A stretch of DNA of 64,000 bases from Viridothelium virens. Lineage: Eukaryota; Ascomycota; Dothideomycetes; Trypetheliales; Trypetheliaceae. The position numbers and the translations under genes are program-made. Below, piece after piece: positions 41,972 to 54,333 of the stretch. Location of the stretch: NCBI GenBank assembly GCA_010094025.1, contig ML991779.1, forward strand, positions 310,001 through 374,000, given 5' to 3'. The stretch's first letter is position 1. Every line of letters starts with the position of its first letter. The notes beneath the pieces are model-generated. The model was not told the DNA's origin, made no database searches, and saw nothing but the letters and a program-made list of their open reading frames with translations.

Positions 41972-43863
41972 AGGTTTGGCACATTACTGACGTATTTCAA
42001 GTTCCCTTCGCTCACTACCGTTCGCTCATTGTCGCTTTACCATGCGCAAACACCCTCCCGAACTCATCTCTGCTACTGAATCCTTGCGCTTAGGTCACTG
42101 CACACAACGGAAAAACCAAACTATTTTCTTTTCTACTTTGGCGGAGCCGGTCTCCAATTTCTTTTTCTCACTTTCAATGTCTATTTCGCCTTGATTGTGG
42201 ACAATTCGGTTTCTTGTTCTTAGGGGGGCTTCCTCGATAGAGCGTTGGGCTTGACAATACAGGTGTGTGGAAGGAAGCTATCTCCGGAACCGAGACGGTA
42301 TCCATGTAATTCTTGGATCTTGCGATTACTGTGATGGAATGGGAGCGTTGACGTATGAAGGGTTGGTTCCATCCTTCGACGAGAAAAGGATTCGGCACGC
42401 CTTCCTGTACATCATACGTATTCTGCAGGCTTTCGAAAGAGCCAACAGTAGTTGAATGCTTCATCGCACGGTCTCATAAGTGTAATGGCGTTTCCCCACC
42501 GGATCCACTGGATTGACATCAACAGATAGACGAATCAGTCTACGGGTCAAACATACAGGAGGTGGTATAGTAGGATACCTTCATGTAGTTTTGGAGAAAT
42601 ACTGTAAAAGTGTAAAGGAATGAAGACCGCGCTAATCGAAACATCCATGTGTATTGTATCATTTAAAACTATCGATCAGCTTAGTGGACCAGACCTAGTC
42701 GAAATTCGGGACAAATCTTCTATTGCGCCGAGTGTGTTACCATCAGTCATTCCTCCAAACCTATGAGTTGAAGCTGCAACATGTCGCCTGCCAATGGAAG
42801 GAGCATCCTAGTGCGTCAATTACATGAATTTACATGCGCCTCTATCTACGATGAGAAAAAAGAACTAAGTTAAAGAAGTTCCTTCTTGGTTTAGTCCAGA
42901 CTTAAGATTGCGCCAAGCGAGCGGCGAATCGCCTTTGCAAGTGGTCACTATAAGCATAGCAATAGAAGCGTTGATTGTATGCGCCGGCATCCTGCCTACG
43001 AGACAGTTTTGTGCCCCTAGCAATCAAAGGATGGTCAGCCCTCGCCAGGTCGCCCACGGTACCATGACTCTAATCCAATCTCTTATCACTGCATGGTGTA
43101 AAGGAAGATTGATCTGAGTGCACAAAACAGTAGTCTGTAGATCAGTAGTAATTTTCAACAGTGGGAAACCATAACCACAGCACAAACATACGAGACTTTT
43201 GGTCGTTAGAAGGGTAGGGATAGGTACCTAAGTACATAGGTACATACCTTACTCCGTACGGAATACCAAGATGATGAATGCGACGAAAGCCTTCCGTTGC
43301 TAGCGCCGTAACCTTATTCTAGAGTATGCGCTCGGCGATTCCAAGCTTCGGTGGCTTCCTAAATCTCGCCACATCTCGATCCGAGCGCTCGACGTCGGGT
43401 TTTCATATTCTCTACCTAAAGCGGCCACGCTGAGCTCCATGGATGAGGGGCGGAGTTGCGGAGACCATAGGGTTCACTGTGGGGAACCCATGCAAGGTCC
43501 ACACCGTCTAGATCCTCTCGCGAAATTAGTACTCTAGGCGCCATGAGCAATTGTGGAGCCGATCCCAGAGTGCCCAGTCCCTTTTCCCCGGAGAGACTGA
43601 GAGTCAGGTCCACGTGGAAAGTCTCCAAGCACGGTTACATGGACGGGTCAACAACTTTCGTCTTGTGAACGAGGGTCGAAATACTTCGGCTGAGCTGGGA
43701 CCGAAAAGATGTCATGTTCCGCGAGGGAGATCAATGGACTCAGGCTATGGGACAGCTGGTAGCCCAAGTCAGGAAATGGTGTTATATAAGCTCTCGACAA
43801 GCTTTATTGCTTGTCATTGCGGCCATATTTCGATAATCTCTGGGGTCTCAGGGAGAGAGCACA
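41972..43863. other. Gene-poor stretch
   Basis: About 1.9 kb. It contains fungal-type palindromic TAGGTACCTAAGTACATAGGTAC sequence around 43221-43245 and a TACTCCGTAC motif at 43250-43259. A 96-codon minus-strand frame at 42174-42464 has no supporting features. No gene or RNA supported. Confidence 0.45.
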
Positions 43864-46800
43864 ATGATTGGGAAGAAAGTACGCGCTCTTGCATGCTTCA
43901 ATCGCATTTCAACTGACGAATATAGATCCTTGCTCTCGCGATTGTCGGTCTTGGTAGTCTGAGGGTATCTGGCTTGCCATACAACCATACGGATGCGCTT
44001 GTTAACGCTGCCATCGATGCTGGCACCTTTACGAATCCCTCAAAGAATGTTAGGCCACGATTCAGATACTGGATTCCCGATGCCTCCGCCGACCTCCCCA
44101 CCCTCGCCGAAGATGTACGACAAGCTGGGATCATTGGGGCGGGAGGAATCGAGATATTAGGATACTATCTGTATGGCGGTACTGCTCAAGGTTGGCCATG
44201 GATCCTTAGCATGTGCTCTGGTCCTAGTCTAATGGGTGGGCAGGAACTGGAACCTTCGCTCCGGATGACTGGTCAGTCTACGGTTGGGGAACTCCAGCAT
44301 GGCGTAAGTCCCCAGTCTGCGCGAAAAGGTGAACTGGAATAACATTTTGGGCCAGAGACTGCTTTCAAGACTTTACTGCAGTCTCACGCAGACCACGATC
44401 TGATTTCGGATTTTGCAATGGGTCCAAATCAAGGTCAGGGAGTCCCTTCTCCTGAGGACTCCGAAGGCCTAGCTTGGGATCTATACAGCTACAACATTTC
44501 CGTGCCACTGGGAGAGAGCTATAGCAATATCCTGCCAGGCTGGGGTATCGGTAAACTTCAGGCGGTTGTCGGCGGACGTATCGTCTCTTCTTTCAACATC
44601 ACGGTCCCACCCACTGCCTCATTTGGCGGTACAGCCGAACTGAATGCGACGGGCACGTATCCGAGCTTGCCTGGAGATACCCCTGCGAACCGAACACAAG
44701 TGACATTGGCCGCCAACAGTCTTCAAGATCTCACCGCTCACGTAGGCTCAGATGGTAGACTCAGCTATACATGTCTGCAAAACAGTACAGGCTCGGGATG
44801 TACTCTGTTTGTTATATATCTCATTCATTCCGACTACCGTGCACAGCAAGATCCTGAGTTCCTGGGTGGGCCGCAGACGGCTCCTCAGTCCTGGCTCCAG
44901 AATGGCTCATGGGCAGTGGATCACTTTTCTGCTCTCGGTGCTCAAATCATAACCAATTTTTGGGAACAATTTGTGCTCACTAACGGTACGCGTGAGCTTT
45001 TGATGAGTGTTGGTAATTACGGCTGGGAAGACAGTATCGAGATACGAGAAAATCTTTTCTGGACTGAGAATTATACGACGATCTTCCAGATTGAACATGG
45101 TTATGATATTACAAAATACCTACCGATTCTATTCCATCAGAACAATGTAGGTTTCGGGTCAGCACCGCCCGTGTGGTGGGTCACGGATGAGCCGGACTTT
45201 GGAAACAGCCACATTGCGGATTACAGAGAGACGGTGAGTGGCATCAGGTAGAATGTTCGGGCTCATGTGCTAATAGATTGGTAGCTCGGGACCCTCTATG
45301 GCACATACCTGCAGACTCTCACCAAGTGGGCCAATGACTACTTGGACTTGCAATTTTCGGCACAGGTGTCATATAACCTTGCAATGGACATGTTACAGAA
45401 TGTGCCGAATGTTGATGCTCCTGAGTGCGAGTCTCTTGGGTTTAACCATCTCATCGACGGCTATCGCCAATACTGTGGTCCGGCAAATCTCGCGGGAAAG
45501 CGTCTCGTGTCAACCGAAATTGGCGCTAATCCTGATGAAGCGTACCAATTGACGCTGCCGGAGCTGATGTGGGATGTCAAGCGCTCAATTGCTGGATCAG
45601 TGACGCAGTTCGTCTTCCATGGCTTTCCCTACAGTGGACCATATGGCAATACAACTTGGCCCGGCTTTACGACTTTCGACTACGAATTTTCTGAAATGCA
45701 TGGACCGAGACAGCCAGCTTGGCCGGAATTTTATCAGGATCCCATGAACTTCACAGCTCGACTGTCGTACATTTTCCAGTCGGGCGTGCCGAAAATGGAT
45801 CTTGCTTTCTATATGAAGATCACCACCTTTCCCTCGATTGTCCGGAATTATGAGCCCACTGATCTTGAGCACGCAGGTAACGTAGACACTGTCTTTGCGA
45901 GAGGCGAAGCTTACATGATTCTAGGGTATGCATACGAATACTTAAGCCCGGAAAATTTTGGTCTGCCAGGAGCATACGTTGCCAACGGAGTTCTTGCACC
46001 AGAAAATCAGGCATTCAAGGCGATGGTTATCCGCGCAAACGACTCCATGACGGTTGACGGTACTTTAGGAATCGCCGGTCTCGCTCAAAACGGTCTGCCA
46101 ATCATCTTCACAGGAGGTATTCCCACGTATGTCGCCCAATACGAACCACTTAATGGCACTCAGTGGGTAGGCCAAATCCTCAACTCGCTCACGTCGTTAC
46201 CAAATGTACATGTGGTACCGTATGAGGGCTTGGCAGATGCAGTCTCGTCTTTGGGCATTGAGCCACTCACCAGCATCAAGTCAAATGGCTCATGGTTTAC
46301 GTATTGGAGACGAGATGACCTTGTCGGAGCGGATTACGTCTTTGTTTACAATGATGCCACCGGCGCAGGTCTTGGCAATGGCTACAGCGAAGGCAGTATC
46401 AAGTTCGCATCTACAGGCACGCCCTATGTCCTCGATGCTTGGACTGGTGATCAAATCCTAATACAAAATTATACTCGCTCAAACGCATCTACAACGATCC
46501 CGTTCCAACTGGCAGGAAATCAATCCATTATTGTCGCCTTCGCCGACGCCAATTCTACTATCTCCTGCGCTAGCAGCCATTCGAATCTCACAACTGGACC
46601 TTGCACTCCTGCTACAGTCGTTAACGATCCCTCACGACCTCTACCACCTCCATCCAGCTCTTTTCTTGATTTGACCGATTGGACCCTAGTTGTCGAGCAC
46701 TGGGATCCTCCAACCGACCTCTCCGATATCACCCCGAACGCCACTATCAAACACAACACGACGCACCAGCTCACCTCCCTCATGCCTTGGGCCTCGATCC

Positions 46801-47192
46801 CCGGCCTCGGCGCCAATGTTAGCGGTCGTGGCTACTATACCACTACCTTCACCTCACCCATTACCAACACCAGCACTACCGCCGGCAGCCACAGCAGCTC
46901 AGGCGTCTACATCGACTTTGGTGCCATCTACCATACCATCCGCGTCTCCATTAACGGACGCCCACTTCCACCCCTCGACCCCACCTGGGCGAAGGCTGAC
47001 ATATCGTCTTACTTGGTGTCTGGGGAGAACATGGTAGAGGCCGTGGTGAGCACGCCATTGCTGAACGTGCTGCGACCGATTTGGGGAGAGTTACTGAGTT
47101 CGGGAGCGGGAGTGAATGTGCCGGCTGCAGGGTTGCCGATACAGGACTATGGGCTGCAGAGGCCTGTGGTGGTGGTGCCGTATACGAGATGA
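43864..47192 (+). CDS. Large secreted glycosidase-like protein (GH106-like rhamnosidase candidate)
   Basis: Five exons: 43864-43878, 43926-44178, 44244-44303, 44356-45233 and 45285-47192, giving 1037 aa. Exon 1 plus exon 2 creates a signal peptide (MIGKKILALAIVGLGSLRVS). Motifs in order: RPRFRYWIPDASAD, GGIEILGYYLYGG, DDWSVYGWGTPAW, ISDFAMGPNQGQGVP, VWWVTDEPDF, LVSTEIGANPDEAYQLTLPE, FPYSGPYGNTTWPG, then a C-terminal jelly-roll-like domain (SGVYIDFGAIYHTIRVSING). Many N-glycosylation sites. This layout fits the fungal secreted family usually linked to alpha-L-rhamnosidase GH106/GH2-like enzymes. The substrate is not demonstrable here. All internal splices fall inside otherwise continuous family-like motifs. 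Confidence 0.75.
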
Positions 47193-47447
47193 GGTCGGAC
47201 AGCGTGGAAGGACGTTGTTCGGAGGAGGCGGGAGGGAGAGGCTCTTTGATTTGAGCTGCCGATCTCCAGCAAATTTGTACTGCGTCCGATGTCTCCCACA
47301 TCTTTGAGTGAGATATTAAAACCTGTTGAAGATATCTACTTACGAATCTATGGCAGATCATTGATATATCTCAGGATTCAAGAGTTTTCCTTCATGTAGA
47401 GATCGGTCACTTTCTGAATGAGATCGCGCTGATGTAAGTTGTAGACA

Positions 47448-48242
47448 TTGGACGCGGTGTTTCGCTCCACGCTGGTGGCGATCATACGCCTGGCCCGAAG
47501 ATGCAGCAGTGATTCTTTAGATGTCTTGCAGTCTAATGAACATGCTACCGCAGCGAGTTCACCAATGACCTCGGCTTCTTCGTTGGCTACATTGGTAGAG
47601 TCATCGATCATAGCTTTGTCCGGGACCTCGCTGACATTGGAACTCTCGCCAACAACCTTGTCCTCGTTGTCACTGGCGTCTTCATTCTGGGTGCCACCGG
47701 AACTGTCCTCTTCACCAACCTCGCCGTTTTCAATCCTGACCTCCTTGTCCTCGTCGAGCACGCAGGCAAGTTCATTGTCAACATCCACGTCCTCGTTACC
47801 GACCGCGAACCCCACATCAACCCCCTCGTCTAGTCTTAGCAAAGGCGGTTCTATCGCTGTAGGCATATCCGTCCCTATTGCTTCTCTTATCCTCACTGCT
47901 ATTGTCTCTGGCTACACTTTGTACAGAAAAGGTAGGAGACGACGTCTGCAGCAGGGACAACATGACGATAGAACCTCGATCTTTCAAGATTTGCGTACTG
48001 GCTTCGACACCTTCCGCTTCAACTTCATCTTGTTCAATACTGGCACTATTCGATTCGGGGCCAATCGAGGTAATCGTCGTCAGTATTCCCAACGAACGTC
48101 TGCTATTATAGAGTCAGGTTCACAGGATAGAGGTGATTCGCGCGCACCTATCATAGGACAGCCTCCAATGGCGCATTTGCGTCCTGAAGGACCGTCTGCG
48201 CGGATTGGAGGTGGTGCGCCAGCTGCCGAGATTAGCGGATAA
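47448..48242 (+). CDS. Ser/Thr-rich single-pass membrane protein (Wsc/Mid2-like layout), start unresolved
   Basis: The frame is open from about 47418. Its first ATG is at 47565, and 47448 is only a TTG. Residues rich in Ser/Thr/Leu (SSSSTQASSLSTSTSSLPTA) precede a classic hydrophobic membrane segment (GSIAVGISVPIASLILTAIV) with a basic stop (YRKGRRRR) and a ~90-residue hydrophilic tail. Ser/Thr-rich ectodomain, one TM and a short tail is the layout of fungal wall sensors and glycophorin-like proteins. I see no signal peptide, so a short upstream exon may be missing, or the gene may be decaying. The antisense frame (172 codons) is long only through base composition. Confidence 0.45.
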   Translation: MDAVFRSTLVAIIRLARRCSSDSLDVLQSNEHATAASSPMTSASSLATLVESSIIALSGTSLTLELSPTTLSSLSLASSFWVPPELSSSPTSPFSILTSLSSSSTQASSLSTSTSSLPTANPTSTPSSSLSKGGSIAVGISVPIASLILTAIVSGYTLYRKGRRRRLQQGQHDDRTSIFQDLRTGFDTFRFNFILFNTGTIRFGANRGNRRQYSQRTSAIIESGSQDRGDSRAPIIGQPPMAHLRPEGPSARIGGGAPAAEISG

Positions 48243-48868
48243 AGGCTTCTTTGGGGATGTCGCTACTTGGAGCAGGGATAGCAAACTTTACCACAAATTT
48301 GGATGATGCCCTTCTTTTCATGCTGGGGAGTAATGGGGAAAAACACGAATTAGACTATAATCTGATGAGGTTAGCCCTACCAATTCATTACCTCTGTAAG
48401 TCGCCTCTAATGAGTAATAGTACAGAGTAAGATTTTGTATCGGATTCTGCTCTAGAAACATATGATAACAACGTCAAACTGGAGAATACCTTAACCCTTA
48501 TCAGGCTACGATCAGCCTACTTACTTTGCCCGGTGCTTCTCCATCACCATGTCTTTGGCTGCCTGTGTGTTGTCCCATAATGATCTCACTGGATATCGCG
48601 GGGCATGGTCTGACAGATCACAGTCGGGTGATCAGCTCATTTTAAACATAATGACTGAGTAAGTCGATCCTAAACTAGGTAGTGGAGCTAACCATTTGAA
48701 GCACACAATTACTACGAAAGGCCAGCGCACCGCTGTGTGCGGCAGCGAACCTGGACAGCAAGATTTGCTATCTAAGTTGCATACAGATATACAGATATAA
48801 GCACGCCGTGACTTCCCGCCTTCCACCAGCAAATCCTTCAGATCATACGCCGACCAGTCAAGTCAAAT
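48243..48868. other. Intergenic stretch
   Basis: About 0.63 kb upstream of the kinase-like gene. AT-rich around 48340-48480. No feature recognised. Confidence 0.45.
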
Positions 48869-49918
48869 ATGTCCAAGCTCCCAGACAAAGAGACATCCAT
48901 TAGGATAGCCCTGCCTTCACCCAGTGAATCCGATCAGAGTGACTTTACCTCAGCAGTTGAAGCTCTCCGGACGGTTTATGGAAAGAAGCGAGAATCATCC
49001 ACCCTCGTTCCTCCCGCCGGCCGGCCAGTCTGGGATGTTGACATAACTGTCATCGATGGAAAAGAAATCACCACCTACTGGTACGAGCTCGAAGACAAGA
49101 CTCCCGATGGCAAACAGAAGCTCCAATGCGTACGTCTCGTCGACATCCCTGACAGCGTTGCTGGCGCCATCCTCCGCCTGGAACGTAATCTCCCCATCTT
49201 GAGTGGCAACCCTGACTACGAGATTATTGGCGACACCGTTCAAATCCTCACAGATGCCCCCAAACCTCCAGTGCTTGACGATGATTCTGAGGATGTTACA
49301 GCCGAACTCGCTTTACTTCCAGAGATAGCTGTGGACCCAGAACAACACTTCACCAAGAAATGCAAATACCGCAGTGAGATCCATAACCTGCTTCTTTGTC
49401 AAGGTGGAGTCTGTCCAGGCGTACCGAAATCGGAACACATAATCCCGCTCCTGGGAAAGTCAGCCACAGGAGAATTAGTATTCGAGAGATTCACACCGCG
49501 CTACTGTTTAGTATTCGTTTATTCCTTCGCTCGGTACAAGGCCTGGATTCTACAGATCATCAAAGGGCTTGCATGTCTACACTCCCTAGGAATAGTGCAT
49601 CGCGACTTGCGGATCGACAATATGGTCTTCTCGTCAGATAGATCTCGCCTGTATATTATTGATCTTGAGAGTCGCTGGGGAAATGATCTCGCACCTGAGA
49701 TCGCACGCGAGCCTTCGTTGGATGCTGGATGGAATGAGAAGTCTGATGTTTACGACCTGGGCTTTGTCATTAAAGGAATGGTGTACGGCAATGTGCCCAT
49801 CACAAGTGTAGTTCAATGGGACGTTCCAGCCCCCTTGGACACGATCGTTCAAGCTTGTACCCAAAGTTCGCCTGAAGATCGTCCAAGCTTAGATACGCTC
49901 TACGATATGGTTGCCTGA
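48869..49918 (+). CDS. Divergent protein-kinase-like protein
   Basis: ATG at 48869; 349 aa, one exon. The N-terminal ~150 residues show no recognisable domain. From ~160 a kinase-like fold is visible: KKCKYRSEIHNLLLC (possible Lys/Glu helix pair), IKGLACLHSLGIVHRDLRID with HRD at 244-246 and Asn251, then LYIIDLESRWG where DFG should be (Asp265-Leu-Glu), APE at 275-277 and SDVYDLGF. Only seven residues separate DLE from APE, so the usual activation loop is missing. HRD, N and the metal Asp are present, so activity is not excluded. No Gly-rich loop is seen. Likely a fungal orphan kinase or pseudokinase. Confidence 0.7.
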   Translation: MSKLPDKETSIRIALPSPSESDQSDFTSAVEALRTVYGKKRESSTLVPPAGRPVWDVDITVIDGKEITTYWYELEDKTPDGKQKLQCVRLVDIPDSVAGAILRLERNLPILSGNPDYEIIGDTVQILTDAPKPPVLDDDSEDVTAELALLPEIAVDPEQHFTKKCKYRSEIHNLLLCQGGVCPGVPKSEHIIPLLGKSATGELVFERFTPRYCLVFVYSFARYKAWILQIIKGLACLHSLGIVHRDLRIDNMVFSSDRSRLYIIDLESRWGNDLAPEIAREPSLDAGWNEKSDVYDLGFVIKGMVYGNVPITSVVQWDVPAPLDTIVQACTQSSPEDRPSLDTLYDMVA

Positions 49919-51711
49919 CTCCAAGTTTGAAGGCCGCAGCCAATTGAGTAGATCATCAAAGACTGATAACGAATCAGAGTTGTATACAGAGATAGATACC
50001 ACATACTAGATGGAAAGACTGACTACTTCTGATCATATTCTGACTGGTCCCTAGAATCTTCATGCTAAAATCTTCATGCATGCACATGTCGTGTAGACGT
50101 ACCCTAGATCCCCTCAACTGCCTCGCTCAGAATAGTAAAACGGAGCGAATAAGTCCGACTTCGTAAACAACTGAAGAGCATACCATGATACATTATAAAT
50201 GAACCTTACGAAATTATGAATTCATGCAACTGAAAGCTGACAAGGCTGCAAAACCACATCGAGATCCCGCCTAAAACCGCACAGTTGATAAACACTTGTT
50301 GACCAGATTTCCGTAGCATACGATAAGCATTGTCGCCACCAAGGCGTTCATGAACGCACACGGGCCCACTACGACTGAGATGGGGTTCCTCTATCTGGAA
50401 GAATATTGTTTCAGGCGGATTCGCAAATGACCAGCATAGGGCGGGAATATTTTTCGTGCGTCGGTTAGCAAGTTCCACTGCTCTACCGAACTTCCTTTAC
50501 CCTGGTTGAATCGAGGACGTCCTTGATTGTTCTGTCGGAGTCCTTATTTGATTATCGCTAGTTTCATTCATAGAGATGCGACGCATGCGAGGAGACACGA
50601 TGGAGAATCGTTCTCAAGTAGTCGTCTCGAATACTCGTATGATCAATATCACTGCAATAAATTTCAATTTCAAGTTTTACGGGACTTCAACGTCGACCAG
50701 ACGACGTTGCTGTGTTCTTGCTTGCATAACCGACCTTCTCCTGATGATTTCGTCGTAGCGGGCCTTTCTGGTGGTGCGAATGCTCATAAGGAGACAGTAA
50801 AGGACGTAGTCTTGTACTACATTGCAAGTCAGCCCAGCATGTGACGCTCTAAAATGACGCCTTCTTCTTCTCCACTGAGCAGACCGAGAGTCAAACGACT
50901 GTCTCGAGTGTGCAATCTCTGCAGTAGCCAGAAATTCAACTGCTTTTGACCCTTGGAATTGAATCGTAGTGATGCTTGAACTAGATACCGAGAACATCAG
51001 ATCATAGCCCAGCAGAAAAGCAGCCTTGAAGAGAAAAGGAATTGAGAGCTAGCGTGCTCTTTGGCAAGGTCGGATCTTGCCTTTTGAAAGGTTCGATGTG
51101 AAGTTTGGTCCCAAAAGCGCTTCATGAGATTTTGTCAGCCACATTCGAAACACCCGTAGATTGCATAGCAATTATGTGCCTCTAGAAAAGAGATGCAGAA
51201 GGAGCAGATATGTATGGTAGAAGGGGTAAGGTCTTCTCAAAGGCTAGCAGATGCTTGACAGAACAGGTGTGAATTTGAAAGGAAAGTGGACAGTTTCTGG
51301 AATCAAAAATTCTATAGTGAACACCGGACTTGATAGACGAACATAGAACAGACGTTGTGCGATGTCGAGAATGGATGGGTAGGCAAAGTCGTATTGCCCC
51401 ATTGCGATACTCATAGGCGAAATTGGCGGGACTGATGACATTTTATTACGGATGAATCATTTACTGGACTCATTCCTGAGTGAGGAATTCAAAGGATCTA
51501 GTTGAGTGACGGTCGATGAATGATCTTGGCTCTACAGCACGTTAGCGCATAGATCGAGGAATGCAGCCCAGAGATCCAGATCCTGTGCATTCATGGCGAG
51601 GGGTGGAGCCAGGGCAGAACTGAATGCCATTAACAAAGATAGCGGGTATATACGTGTCCGCCCGGACTCCATTCTCCATCCTCCATCCCATGTAGATACC
51701 TCATTTTCCCA
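49919..51711. other. Long convergent intergenic region
   Basis: About 1.8 kb between the stop of the kinase-like gene and the stop of the Pol delta subunit gene. A 65-codon minus frame at 51244-51441 (MSSVPPISPMSIAMGQYDFA...) looks mildly protein-like but has no partner exons. Other frames look random. Confidence 0.4.
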
Positions 51712-53418
51712 TTAGGTCTTCTGAAACAGATCAAACTTGACCACCTCGACGCCAAGGTTCTCCATGTCAAGCAGAATCAGCTCACCCGTGTCGCGAAACT
51801 TTGGTACTGCAATGAGTCGCACTCGCTGGCCGTCAGGGCCCTCGATGACGGCAGTGTCAAATTTCGGCTGGTTACCCACAATATAGACGTGCGGACATTC
51901 GGATATAATAAATGCGTCCTTCAACTGGAATGGATAAGACCCTGTATCAACCCATTAAGCTGTATTCTTCAGTGCAGTATACCTGTGACCAGCAAGACTT
52001 ACACAACGTGTCTGGTGCTGTGGGCGCCACCAGTCTCCATCGCAGCATGCTCTCCATCATTTCGATACGATCCTCGCCTTCCACATATTTGAAAACATCG
52101 TCTACCGTCTGTCCTCCCGACGCCAGAACTCTCCAGCCATCAACATCGCCTTGCCAAGGGTTCGTCGCGGTATCGAACCAGCCTGGGTCCTGAGAAGACT
52201 CGCCAGGTATGAGACTGTATGCTCTGCAATGTGGGAACAAGGCCGGATGAAGAGGCTGTTGTGGTAAGGAGACATTTGCCGGATCTGTTAGACCTGGAAG
52301 AAGGGTTATAGGTAGGGAAGGGAGGAGCGTGGCGAGTAGGACATCAAGTCGTTCGGTAGGAGCGGCATTGTAAGCAGTAGGATCGTATCCATATTTCTTC
52401 TTCTTAGCGGCCACGTCTTCTCGTGAAGGGATGGGGGTTCCATGTGAGATCGAGTTGCCGGCAACAAGCAGACGAGAAATATTGGCGGCCGCGACCTGGG
52501 ATTCTGGGCCTGCAGCTTCTCCGAGAAGGTACTCCAAGAGGAGATCCACGCATAGTGTATCGCCTTCATCTCCGTTTATGCCAAGACCGCTAACTATAGC
52601 CATTTTACCTGCTTGAGGTGTCCCGTTTTGCTGATTGTTCTTGCCTCCTTGCACTTGGCTATGATGTCGCCCCCAGCGCTCCGGCTGTGCAGGCAAATCA
52701 GGCACTTTGAGGTCGACAACATCGAATTCCCCGTCTCTGTTTTCCGTGCCTAGGACAGCTACTATACAGCCCGTGACGAGCAACTGCATAGGTAGAAAGC
52801 TACCCGTAAGTCTAATGCGTCCTGATTCGTCTTCAAGCATAATTTGATCTTGTCCATTTGGCGATGTGAACTTTGCCCGAGGTGGAGGAGCTGCGATCCA
52901 GTGCTGGGCTCCCTTCAGTGATCATCCAATTGGATATGTAGACGGTAGAGACACTACCTCTTTCGAAATGTCGTCGAGTACATTCGGCTTCAAAGGCATC
53001 TCCATGTACACAGTACCCACGATCCAACACAACTGCCCCTGGCGGACCGCTAGCACTCTGTCCACCTTTTTCGCCGTTTCTCCCGCTATCTTTACCACAA
53101 CCAGTCAGCAGAAGCTTTCGTTCGGTCGTCTTGCTTGATTTACCTTGAAATCGTCCCAAGCTTCAGCAGCTACCTGCTCCACTGGTTTCTTGAGCATAGC
53201 CAATCTTGTGAAGTACATGTCCGCATATTGCTGTTGGTAATGCTTGTCGTTGCCTTTGGCAAGGTCATAGGTTTGGAGAGGGTTATAGGACGAAGGGGTT
53301 CTTTCGAGGTTGGGGAAGTCATTGGTTCTATCAATTTATGATCAATGCTGTTTAGGGATGCTCTAATATCAGAAACATACGTTGGAGATTGGAGAAAGAC
53401 ATCGAGGCTGTTGGTCAT
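51712..53418 (-). CDS. POL31: DNA polymerase delta small (regulatory) subunit, POLD2/Pol31/Cdc1
   Basis: Five exons: 53418-53381, 53327-53144, 53089-52958, 52903-52003 and 51941-51712, giving 494 aa. Introns are 53, 54, 54 and 61 nt. N-terminal helices (ADMYFTRLAMLKKPVEQVAA) precede the OB-fold block (QLCWIVGTVYMEMPLKPNVL, HWIAAPPPRAKFTSPNGQDQ, then LEDESGRIRLTG). The inactive phosphoesterase domain includes FDVVDLKVPDLPAQPERW, NISRLLVAGNSISHG and LPSLPITLLPGLTDPAN. Splicing the last intron restores DTLWSYPFQLKDAFIISECP and HVYIVGNQPKF, family hallmarks. Role: scaffold linking Pol3 to Pol32 in the replicative polymerase delta; also shared with Pol zeta. Confidence 0.92.
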
Positions 53419-54333
53419 CTTCAATCATGGCAAAATTGACTTGTTCATTTGTGACGGAGGAAGAGCTGTTTGGAGCAAGCTAGTCGCGTCGCGTCCCCGT
53501 TCGCGAAACCCACTTTAAGCACGCGCTTCACGTGCTTGAAATGTACATTAGTATATTACCCGGGGGCAACGACGCCATTTTAGCTAGAAAACACCAAGAA
53601 TGCGCTTATATTCAGAAGAAAGACATCTTCCAGAGCAGAGACTGGCACTTCTTCCATCGGAACGGTCACTGAACCCGTCTTGGATACACGTGCTATGCAC
53701 AGTGGCCACCCACTCTGATATCTAACTATTCTATTCATTCGCGCCATGGACGGCTAAGGGCACAGCAAACAATACAACCATTTTGTTTCATATTAATTGG
53801 CGCTTACATTGGTCTTACTTTAGATTGACTAAATGGTTACGAGTTGGAAATGGTTCTTGTCTTCAGCGATTCTCTATTATTCGCTTCAAAGGCACGATAT
53901 ATGTCCGCCAGACGGTAGTCCTCCATGCAGCTTCCTCACGCTATGGAGGTTCTGAACGTTGGCGCACGAGCAAACCACCTGCAACTCCGAAGAGTGCCGG
54001 GTTAGCATCGTGGGGGTCAGTCTTGCGCTAGGGACAGAGTCCCATGGCTTGCAATCTACCAACAATAGAAGACCATCCCGGAGGAGACCTGTTGGAGACT
54101 GTCGGTTCTGTTCTGCAGCGCGTTTGATAAAAAAAGGAAAATTGTAGGCTCACGAGGCCACCCCTTAAGCGCGGCCTGGCTTACTCAGCGAGCCGGCTTC
54201 ATCACCCAAAGGTGGGTAACAGAGAACAGGTGATGAGTATTGACATGGATCTAACCACAAAGGTATCTATGGTACACCGAGGTGAACGATGCAAGAACGC
54301 TGATGAGCGGAGAAAAACGAGAACGCCCACACC
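53419..54333. other. Intergenic region between Pol delta subunit and Cym1
   Basis: About 0.9 kb; both neighbours read leftward, so it holds the Pol delta promoter and the Cym1 3' UTR. Short plus-strand frames near 53783-54150 are not supported by splice or domain evidence. Confidence 0.45.

Noticed and set aside
47378-47896. 172-codon acidic minus-strand frame
   Set aside because: Complement of the Ser/Thr-rich segment; the plus strand has a real TM segment with a basic stop signal.
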